64,000 bases of DNA from assembly GCF_032062135.1 (NCBI RefSeq), contig NC_092859.1, positions 23,238,666 to 23,302,665 of the forward strand. The letters are read 5' to 3'. The DNA comes from Pyxicephalus adspersus. Taxonomy: Eukaryota > Chordata > Amphibia > Anura > Pyxicephalidae. The notes under the pieces were generated by a model, which was not told the origin of the DNA, made no database searches, and saw only the letters and a program-made list of their open reading frames with translations. Each line of letters starts with the position of its first letter. Within the stretch, counting starts at the first letter, position 1. Both the position numbers and the translations under genes were made by a program. This document shows, piece after piece, positions 11,501-23,500 of this stretch.

Positions 11501-14500
11501 TTTATTAAGAAAATATTTTGCCTTTTTTTTAATGTCATATCTTTTGATAATATTTATTTTCTAAATTATGATTATATAAACTCATACTGGTATCTCATAC
11601 AACTTTCTTACAATCCTGGTTTAAAAGACAGGAAAAATGCACAGCTCTTTGGCTCCACCTGCTGGAAAGTCATTGTTTTACTCTTCTCCAAAAGAGAATA
11701 CAGTATTCTATGGAACAGTTCTTATTAACATTTTGTAACAAAGGAGAACCCGTGAAACAACTTTCAGATCTTAGGGATCCCCTGCTATATTTACTATATC
11801 CACAGATCACTATATATTTTTCTGGTGGTCAGTGGGAATAATGCCTCCTACATTGCTGGCCAGTGGGAAGAATGTCACCCTTACAGATAGCAAAACATAT
11901 TATTGGTGTCACCTAAACTGACCTGAGAATCAAATTTGCTCATGGCTCATAAAACTCCTAGAACCCTCAGCCTTTATCAGCCTGAGGTTAGATTGTCAGG
12001 TCCTCTTCCGTCTGCTTTTTTAGAAGTGTAGAAAGGTTGCAACCAGGACTGTCCTACTATTCTCCTGGACAGCTACAAACAGCTCAAGTTTTTCATATGA
12101 ACAGTCATTTTCAGACAACTTTAAACCACAACTTAATACATTTACAGCTGTTAGAGTAATTTTAAAAAACGTATGCAGACCCAGCCCCCGAGGAGTGGAG
12201 TTGGACAACCCTGGCTCATGTTAAGAAAAAAAATGGCACATCTTTAATATACAAGCCTGAATAATTCTAATAAATCATACCATAATGTTTTTTGACTTAC
12301 ATGAGTTCGTTTTTAGTTCTCTTCAAATATATTCAATATAATAAATTAAATTCCCAAAACATTCTAAATTGTATTTGAAGCCGGTTGTTCCTGTGTCCCC
12401 AATGGAGAAATTTACTCTCACTGTTTGTCTATTTGTTGGTTGGTGATCATTGTAAGGGAACACAAAGTGACGGAACTTCCAAAATTCGGAGTTGTCTTCA
12501 GAACAGGAATAGAAATTAAATCTTCTAGTTGGGACTTTCCTGTGTAAGAATGTTATAGCCCCCCACTTTGGAAAGTTTTTTTCTCACTTCCTTTTGTGTA
12601 TCTTTAACAGGAAGTGACATGGTGTCATTTAAAACTAAAAAGAAAAGTTTTGGCTTTAGATATAATATTCCCATTTTTTTATAGATTGGCTCATGGTAAT
12701 ATTACAATTTAGGGGGCTCCTTATCATGAGAGGAATTCAGAGAGAGGATTCTCTGGCACATTTATTAAACTCTCTTATATCAGCTGTCAGTTTGTAGGAA
12801 TTGACCCCACTTACCATACGCTGGGCCTTCTGATGTTTGGCTCGGAGGATGAATGGTTTAATCAGCAGCATCCAAGGTACGGCGATCAGAGCAAATATTA
12901 CCAGGAAACTCTGCACTTCTTTCTGGAGAGAAAATCATGCGCAAAATTGGTGAATTCAGTCTATAAGTGACAGATGAATCTGATCTTACTGTATAGAGGT
13001 GATAATGAGCTTTACCCCTATCCTTGCATCGATAACTAGTCAGTAACTGAGCCTATGGAAGAATTTAGAACAATAGTTTGGACTTCTGGCTACATGCTTG
13101 CTTTACCTTAATAGGAAAACCATAATGGTTTAACATTATTATTATTCGTTTTTAGTTCTCTTCAAATATATTCAATATAATAAATTAAATTCCCAAAACA
13201 TTCTAAATTGTATTTGAAGCCGGTTGTTCCTGTGTCCCCAATGGAGAAATTTACTCTCACTGTTTGTCTATTTGTTGGTTGGTGATCATTGTAAGGGAAC
13301 ACAAAGTGACGGAACTTCCAAAATTCGGAGTTGTCTTCAGAACAGGAATAGAAATTAAATCTTCTAGTTGGGACTTTCCTGTGTAAGAATGTTATAGCCC
13401 CCCACTTTGGAAAGTTTTTTTCTCACTTCCTTTTGTGTATCTTTAACAGGAAGTGACATGGTGTCATTTAAAACTAAAAAGAAAAGTTTTGGCTTTAGAT
13501 ATAATATTCCCATTTTTTTATAGATTGGCTCATGGTAATATTACAATTTAGGGGGCTCCTTATCATGAGAGGAATTCAGAGAGAGGATTCTCTGGCACAT
13601 TTATTAAACTCTCTTATATCAGCTGTCAGTTTGTAGGAATTGACCCCACTTACCATACGCTGGGCCTTCTGATGTTTGGCTCGGAGGATGAATGGTTTAA
13701 TCAGCAGCATCCAAGGTACGGCGATCAGAGCAAATATTACCAGGAAACTCTGCACTTCTTTCTGGAGAGAAAATCATGCGCAAAATTGATGAATTCAGTT
13801 TATAGGTGACAGATGAATCTGATCTTACTGTATAGATGTGATAATGAACTTTACCCCTATCCTTGCATCGATAACTAATCAGTAACTGAGCCTATGGAAG
13901 AATTTAGAACAATAGTTTGGACTTCTGGCTACATGCTTGCTTTACCTTAATAGGAAAACCATAATGGTTTAACATTATTATTAATATTTAACCAATAGGA
14001 AATATTTAACCAAGAGGAAAAACTGCAGAAGCTGCCTGCTTTTAGACTTTCTATGTCTGATGGAAACTTCAGATGTAGTCTTCCAATAAGAAGGAGTCAA
14101 TGCTCTAAAGGAGGAAGAGCCCTGCCTCTGACCTGTTCATTTGTGTGTGAAGAGCTTCAATTAGGCATGAAAGTGAACTTATCCTTAAACTCACTCAGAT
14201 TTGAAGAATGGAGAACTCCAAAATCTAACTTACGTGGTGGGGCACACCCTCCTATATTGGTGCAGAGACATCTCTAATCAGACCGGTTCCTACACCTAAA
14301 AGAGAGGACGTGCCTGACCACATATTTTAGATTTTGGAGTTTCCTGTGTAGTGTGGTCAGACTTTGGTGGCTATTACACTGTATAATAATTATAAGAAAG
14401 TGGAAATGAGATGATGGATAAAGAGATCTCTCTGGCAGCACGGTGCCTCTGGCCTTTGAAGCACTGGGTCCCAGGTTTGAATCTCACACAGGACATCATC

Positions 14501-17500
14501 TGCATGGAGTTTGCAGGTTCTCCCCGTGTTTGTGTGGGTTTAAGGACATTGGATTGCAAGCTCTTTTGGGGGACAGTTAGTGACATGACTATGGACTTTG
14601 TACAGTGCCGCATAATATGATGGCGCTAAATAAATTCTGTGTAATAATAAAAATAATATTGATGTGACATCATTCGGTCTTTATTTAAGGTTATTATAGC
14701 AAATTATTTATGTCTCATGCTACAGATGTGCCTATTTTTAAATATTTATATGTAATACCAATTATCTATATTCTGTCAGTTTCATTCCCTTTTTCTTTGT
14801 TACAAATTCTACTACAATAAAAAAAAAATAATATATTATAATAAAAATAAATATCAACTCTAATATAGTAATAATAATAATAAGGTATTATAGCAATCCC
14901 ATTGTTCATTGAGAGTGAAGCAAAACATTCCAAAATTCAACCCACGGTAAGACAACTGACCCCCCCAAGGTATGTTGGGTATGATATGTGACCAGGTTAT
15001 GTGGGGGAACAGAGCATTGTTGAATAATGGGGAAGATAAAGATCAGTTGGTGGAGCAGGCTGTATAATAAAAAACATTTGTCACTTTGGCAAGGAAACAT
15101 ATTAATATTAAGATTTTCTATAACATAGACTCTATTACACTATCCTCCCCATCTTTGTAAGAACTTTGCTGGCACTACTTTCTCAGCAGATTAAACAAAT
15201 TCCGGGTCTAGTCACCTGGTGCGCGTAGAGCGGAGGATTGGTTGGGTCATTGTAGTTGAAGAGGAACATATTGATGAAGTGGATGAGGATGCTAGGAGCG
15301 TCCTGCGAGCTGGCCGCATTGTATGTACACCATTTGAAGATGACCATGAAGACCAGATACCCGAAGAGGCATAGGATGAAAATCATCTCCGGGATGAACT
15401 GAAGGATGATGTTCATGTGATGCTTGAAATTTCTGAAGGTGAAGAAAAGAGGGTGGAAGAAAAGTTAATTTTTTTATATGCCCCAAAGTAAATTTGGCCT
15501 TTGCAGAAACAAACTTACATGTGGTTTATGAGGGCAAGTATAACACCAAACACCATCTGAGTGATCCCCAGAACCACAGACATCTTCATCTTGTAGGAGT
15601 TCAGGAAGGTCAACTTATTTTTGGCAATATTCCAGATCTGGATAAACAGGAGAAGGACTCAATGAGATATTTAGAGGCTTTAGGATTATCCTTTGAGCTT
15701 CTGAAGAAATAAAAACACTTACTGGGTCAATGCCAAAAGGATAAGGGTTACCAGAGAAGACGCCGGCCACGGTCGGATCCAACTGCAGGTCAAGGCCTTG
15801 GTGCAATAGCTGGTCTCTGTGGAGGAAACAACCAACATCATACAAGATGTGAGTACAGACTTGGAATTCCATATAGCGCCAATGCTGTGCATGAGCACAT
15901 AACTATCCTATAGGAGGATGAGGTTGGTGGACTATCATGGCTGCCACTTTTGGATTAAAACCACAATTCCCTGGTACTGAAACTTTGGAGGTGATGCTAC
16001 ACTGCCAACAATAAACTCCAAGACAGTCATTTAATTTAAAACAGTCAACTTGCTCTTATTGCTAAATAGACCATAATACACCCTTGTGCCAGTGCGTAGA
16101 GCAAAGGTTTTGCATTTTACAATTTGATTTCCTTTTGTCCTGTTTGTAGACATTTGTAGCTAATATATTGAGGTAGGGGGTGCAGGGGGTATAGTAAGAC
16201 GTACTACAGGGATTGCAGGGTCAGTAGTGGGATGGGGTATAAGGATGTATGGAATGTAGTAAGGAGGGGTGCAAGCAATGTATGAGTGTACTGGGAAGAG
16301 GCGCAGCAAGTCAGGAGACTTCTTATAGTTCAATAAACATGAAACCTCCTTTTCAGACCTCATACTGCCTCTTCTAGCTCATTTTTCTTAAAGGGTAGAG
16401 TTTGTACAATAGGAAGCTATTATTGTGCACATACAGCATTTCCTGCATTGTAATAATGTTGAGTATATGCTTGAAATCATTACAGACTAAGAGTTATCAC
16501 AAACGGTATTGTTTAAAAAGGTTGGTGTATCCTAAAGATATAATTTGGCTGAATCACGTGCTGCCTTTCTGTATTCCATTAATAGTCTAGTTTTGGTTAT
16601 CCCCGCCTATCTTGGGGTGTTTTCAGTTTTCCTCATATTTGAGTAAAGAAATGTCACCACTGCAGTTCTTGAATCTGTGAGGTTGTCTAATCCTCCAGAT
16701 ATCACCAAACACTAAAGTACCAGTTATAGGTATCCCAGTCTGACTTTGGACATGGAATGACCTTGGTGTCTCTGTTCATTCTACACACAGACATAGATAC
16801 TTACGTCCAGTTACCCTTGGTGAACATTGGCCGAACAGACCAGGAAGAACCAAATATGTTGAATGATTTGGCGAAGCAGTCATTGTAGATGAAGCCGGTA
16901 TAAATGGAGAAAATACTCATGAGGAAGATCAGATATCGCCCTCCGAAAAATGTGTTCCAGATCTGGAGGTGGGAGAAGGAGAAGCATCAGACATGAAGTC
17001 GCTTTGGGGTTGACTAAGAATTGTTGGCAGTGGAGTGACACATCATATAAAAGAAATGCTATCAGAATCTTACAAAGTTGATCTCAGCAGATGCTTGAAA
17101 AAAATTTCCAACCTAAAAAAACCCAGAAAATGCACCGTGCAGAGCCTGATATTTTGTAGAAAACCTGGTATTTTTTTTAGACATTGCATTCAAATAATAA
17201 ATGCACCCATGTGCCAACAATGGACTGTCAAGTTTCCTGATCCCATTCTAGCAGTCCAATATTCATTATATCTATAAAGCACATCTTAATAAAGTGTCTG
17301 GATGAACATATACAAAAGTGTGCTGAGAGGAGGAGACAAGTGTTATAGTAAAAAGGCAACCTTGGCATCCTCTAGGATATGTGTGCAGTTTTTCCATCAT
17401 ACCTGAAGGCTACCCTTGTGAGCATGCACAATGAAAGAAAAAGAAAGAAGCAATTTGGAGCAGGGAAGACCCTTGATAGCTTCAATACAGCTGACAAAGG

Positions 17501-20500
17501 ACAGTATGATAAAGGAAACTGGTGAATGGTTAGCTCTTCAAATTTACTTGGCCATAATAAAGGTGCCAATATGTCAAAAAAGGACTTGTTTCTTATTTTT
17601 GGCAAATTACCAAGATACAGTACATTAGGAATCTCTACATATTATCTATATATTTCTATATATATATATATATATTCTCTACATATTATCTATATATTTC
17701 TATATATATATAAAAATATTTGAGCTTACCTCATTGTCAACTTTTGAGGCCAGAAGCTCTTTCTCATTTAAAAGCATCCAGGCTGCAAAACCGAGCATGA
17801 CCAGGCCATGGCCGCAATCACCAAACATGACCGCAAAGAGGAAGGGGAAGGTGATGATGGTGTATGGAGCTGAAACAAACAAGCATTATTTTTTAGTAGA
17901 GGTTGATGAGATGCTGCAACCTAATAGGAAAATCTCAATATTTAGTATCTACCCTGCTGATAGAAGAGGAACTTTATCACTTACTTCAGGCCTGAAGAAC
18001 ATGCCTAAATTATTTTACATTCAACATTGATTAGAATATATTAAATCAGCAATTGTAATCATTTGGAATTTTTTAAAATGTGGCTGCTTTGTGCTTGTTA
18101 CCTATACAATTATAAGCCTACATTTGGTATGATAAACAAGTGTTGGTGCCCACCCTAGGAATCAGCAAGAAGTGTGCTGTGTCTGGGATGCCCCCCTCCC
18201 ATGGCATGTTTAGTAGCAAGAGTTCCCATATATAGCCTCTTTCTTTATGTAATTGATTGTCAGAGGTATTTTTGTAATAGAACACTGGTTGTATTACTGA
18301 TATTGCATTAAGGTTATGTTACCAGCTCTGATGCCTATTTAAAATCACAAAACTATGCTAAAATAGTCTATGGGGCATCTGGGCAGAATGTTATAAGGAT
18401 TCAGTTCATTAATATTTTTACAATTTTGGTCTCACTTGGGTTCATCTCTCTGTAATTTCCAACTCCGTAGGCATCCACAATGTTCTGGAATCCAGCAGTA
18501 AATTTGTTGGTGCGGTTGAATGTTGGTGGCTCCAACTTAGTGGGAATGTTCGTAAGAATGGGAGCGATAGTTGAACCACTGCGTTCCTGCCATTAAAACA
18601 AAATGTGTGCATTATGTGTTTTGCTTCAGATATAACTCACACTGAGCCATGTAATATAGGAGATCTCCATTCTCCAGATATGCCATTAATTATAGGAGTG
18701 ACATCATCAGTCCCCAGATATGTTAAATATTACATGAGCGCCATCACCAGTATCCAGACCTAAATTCCATTAAAGGGGAGTGAAACCTTGCCCTCCATAT
18801 ATAAGTGACATTAGAGTGATATCACCACTCTATAGATATGTTATAATATACAGAAATGACTTCACTACTCTTTACATATAAGGTATATTATACAGGAGTG
18901 ACAACACCATTTTCTAATAGAAGTTATATCATACAGAAATTAATATATCCATGTTTCTACATCCACGTACCATGCCAAGGTGCAGTGCCCGTTTGATGCG
19001 TTCCTTGTCAGCCACAGGGCACCAGATTTCAGCAATGACACACTGCTGAGTGACGTCAATGTTACACAGGTTTAATACATGATACACTGCCTTCATTTTC
19101 TTCACTTTAATAGTCCAGATGCTGAGATTCTGTGCTGCTTCCAGAAGGACACGCTGGCGATGAGATTCAGTTTGTGTGATGACCTGTAGGGAGATGCAAT
19201 GGCAATGTATCAACTTCCCTGTAGGAGACCTGACCCACAAATATACTGTATAAATAAAAATCTCACAGATAAAAAATATAGAGTTTAGAATACTTTATAA
19301 AGAACCTAAATTAGCAAATTATTGGATGCTTTTCAGGAGATATTTTGAATTTTTTTGCAACATAAAACCAAATAACCTGTTCTGTGAAATATTTTGCGCA
19401 TACAACCTTATCCAAGTCTTATGATTCTCAGAACTGGGTTGTCTGGCATTTACTTACCGCATTTAAATCCTCAATCCTGGTGTTCACATCAGCCGCCATA
19501 TCTCTGCGCTCACTGGCAGTCTCTGGGCAAGGATAGACTGTGGCTTTGAAACTGTACATAGGAGAAAAATTACATCAGGGATCACACACTAATTAATGAA
19601 TGAATAAATTAGTGTTAATGAACTGGAAACTATTGTAGGGAAAGCTAATAACCTGCATTGGGAGAGATAAGTAAGTCTGGACCTATTCTTGCTCGTTAAA
19701 AATGTCCTGCTGTTTGACATTTTCCACTGTTTTCTGCAATCTCCTAATTCTTTCAGGCTTGGAGAGCTTTAAAAAATCAAGCTCTTTGTGTCAACTACAT
19801 TGTGGGCTATATCCAAATTAAAACTGTCCTGCTAATGGCCAATTTAAACTACTGTATCACCCGCAGTCTCCTAATGCTTAACAGTGTGTTTAAAAATTTG
19901 CCATTCGCAGTACAGTTTTGGTTCAAGAAGAACAGAGATTTGCCAAAACAAACCCTGGGTTAACTGATATCTAGTGTTCAGGAGTGTTAGGTTTAGGACT
20001 TTGGCCAATACATCCAAGTTTCTTCACAGCAAACTGTGTCTGTATGGAGCTGGGTTGTGTACAAGGGTAGTCACGATGGAGCAGAAAAGGACCTTCCCCA
20101 AACTGTTACTGTAATAAAGGTTGGAAGCACACAATTTCCTAAAACACTTAAACTTAATTATTTGAAAGAGGTATACACAAACTTTTAGCCATATAGTGTG
20201 CACAGAAAATTTAAAAAGAATAAAAAAAATTGATTTTAATTCTAGTTTATTTTACTTTCCAATAACTAAACAAATTATAGCTTTTTACCTGTCTTCTTGA
20301 TCTTACTGTCACTATAGAAATGAGATATCAAAGGCTTCTGCTAGTTCAGATCTTATTGCCATATAATGACACAGTGTGAGGAGCAACTCTACATTTAAAG
20401 ATATTTTTATCATCTTAAAGGTGCAGTAATTCTTTAACCCAATTATGAGTTAAAGCAGTCATCATATGGGGCTCTACCCACACAGATTTGAGATTACCAC

Positions 20501-23500
20501 TCACCCATCACAAATCTTCTTTATTTTCTGTTTCAGTTGTTCTCCCTGATAGAAGATGATAAAGACATTTTTCTTCACTTCTTCTTTCTGGTAAAATAAG
20601 GAATTTTTTTACGTGATTGGTGGGGAGGGTAACAATAGAGGTATGAACAAAGGGGGGACTCACTGGTCACTGTTATCAGGCTTGAAGTTGAAGTTTTTAA
20701 AATATATAGGCACAATTTATATGCAAGACCAATAAAGGTGATCATTTGCTCACTAACTGAAAAACAAACATCTGTGATTTTGGGTACACCCTCATCTATG
20801 TGACTCCAATCTCATCATATGTAGAGAGAGATGGAGAAGTAATGATGTCATGTAATTATTCACTGCCAATGCAGGGGAAGCTGAGCGTTCAATGATGTCA
20901 TGTGACCATTCAAAACCAATGCAGGGAAAGCTGAGCATTTAGTGATGTCATGTGATCATTCGACCATTCAAAACCAATGCAGGGGAAGCTGAGCTTGTAA
21001 TGATCTCATGTGATGTCATGCAAAGCCAATTCCGATGTGTTAACAGCGTAATTATGTTAGGTAGACTTTATGAGCCAACTCAATTAAAGCTTGGAGTATT
21101 GTGTACCATGTGATCTTTAGAACCAATGAAAAGAGTGCTTGAAATGTAATTATGCTATGTGACCTTTAAGCACCAATGTAAAGAAAAGTAGGACTATATT
21201 TATGTCATGTGATCATTCAGTGCTATTTAAGTGAAAGTTTTGGTGGCATGTGATCTTTAATTATTAAAGCAAACGTGATGATATATTATGCTCAGTCAGA
21301 GTCAATGAAATGTAGACACTGCGATAATGTCATGTGATGTTGTCATTTCTAGAAAACGAAATAAAAGCACAATAAAGTGTTTGGGTAGCCATACAATAAT
21401 TTTCAATTATCTACTAATAAAAGCAATTGTGCCAGATGATGATGTTAAATTGTTGATGCTTAACTGCTCATTCATTATTTATATATCTGTCATTTATGTC
21501 TGACTCTAGGTGAGGCCAATATAGACAGATAGAGGTACAATAATATTCTGCTGCTTACAGTGACCGGGTCCTCCAATGTGGTGTCCAGCTCACTATATTT
21601 CAAGTAAATGTTTCCCCTGCAGACCCTCCACAGCAATCTCTCAAAGGCGGCCATCCTCTCCCTTCCGATCACTCCGGCCGTGAACCTGAGACAAGAGAGT
21701 CATTAACAAAAGTAGGGGACACACACATTGATCATCTATCCAATTCCCAAAGAAACATCCTAAACCTTGACCCTAATTCACAAGACCCACACCCGGTAGT
21801 GTCACATTTCTGAACACAAAGTTTCCTCTTATATATGCAGATACAATGTGTTCTATTTCCAAGAGAAAGGAAACCTGATATTACAAGGATGGCTTTTCCT
21901 TCAACAGAGAATCCAGTGTTAAAAACAATAAGGACAATCAAGTCCAAATCAACTGTTTTATTCAAGGATTTTACAAAAGTTTATTTTGGATTTTTATCTT
22001 CTTCTGTCTTTTAGATAAGTAGACATTGGTCAACTAAAAATCTGTTCTGATGACAATACATCATTTTCTTTTTCCTGCAACTTTCTATATCAGTGACAAT
22101 GGTTACCAGGAGAAGTAGAGAATGTAAGATCCTTCATCTATCTATTCTAAAAAAGGTTTTATAGCTTGATACATTGACCAGTTCCCACCTGTTTATTGCA
22201 AATGTTACCATAATGCAGGTTAATGCATGTGTGTTAGTGAGTTGTGGTGTTGTTCACTGTCAATAGCATCCCAATGCAGATGCCATGCATACCACAACAC
22301 AAAGTAACACACTACCAAGCATGATGGTGCCAGGAAAGAAAAGTATAACTGGGGCATTGGCAGCCAGTGCATTTTAATAGGCTCAATTAACACAATGAAA
22401 GTTAATACATTACAAAATGTGAATTTGTGTACATGATCAATACAACGCAAGGTAGACAGCTGTGAATGGGCCATAAATACAATTAATGAAATGTATCATA
22501 GCCATTTTAATTGTATTTACTTATTTTTTAATAAATTTAATAATAATTTTTTATGAATTTTAATAAATTTAATAAATGTAAACACTGTATACAAAAACAC
22601 TATAAATTATAAAACGGAGGTTGTCACAAATTATTGTGCAGGTTATGCAGAGGATATCTTCCAAATACTATACAATGAACACTTATATACTGTACGATCC
22701 AATCAAATATTGTCACTTGAAGCTGTAATTAATATTTTGATGCAGTTTAGAATTAATGAAGGTATTTTTTAATGTACCAGCTATCAGAACTTACCCAAGC
22801 TTTCCGGCAGCAGCTGCGGTAGGGATGGTCCGGAGCTCCAAGAGACTGCTGGTATCTTCATTTAGGAAATCATCAGGCAAATTAGCTTCTGCCTGCACAA
22901 GAATGAAGAAATAATGATGCAAAGTTGAACGTTATGGCTTATTATTTTATTACATTATTATTATAAACTAATTTAGGGCTTTGTAAAAATTTCAGTTTAT
23001 TTTTTATTAATTCAGGCCGCTCCAATGGAAGAAGGCAATCCAAAGAATTCAAGAAGAGATCTTTCTAGACTTGTACTTTGGGTACACCAATGAGTATTTG
23101 GAAGGGAACGGATCAAAGTGTTTTTGGGTTTTCGGAAAGGGATTTGAGTTCTGTGGACGTGTTGGCTTGTTCCCTGATCTAGTGATTTTTTTCTTACACC
23201 TTTTTTAACTTCCAAATATTTAATATTCTTGGTTCCAGTAACCTCAATATACAAGTTCATTCAAACGTCCTGTTATCTTAGATTGTAAACTCTTTTAGGT
23301 CCTCTTCTCCCCATGTGTCTCTGTCTGTATCTGTCTATCATTTGCAACCCCTATTTTATGTACAGCGCTGCAAATTATGTTGGCGCTATATAAATACTAC
23401 TTATTGAAAATAATAATATAAATACAAATAATAATAAACATTTCATATTACCATTTGGAGAGGATATATAGGTGGCCAATTAAAGTAAAAAAGGATGAAT

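Noticed and set aside
14437..14490. tRNA-gene-like A and B boxes
   Set aside because: They belong to the head of a V-SINE, with the SINE centre and LINE-like tail attached; no cloverleaf with paired acceptor stem.
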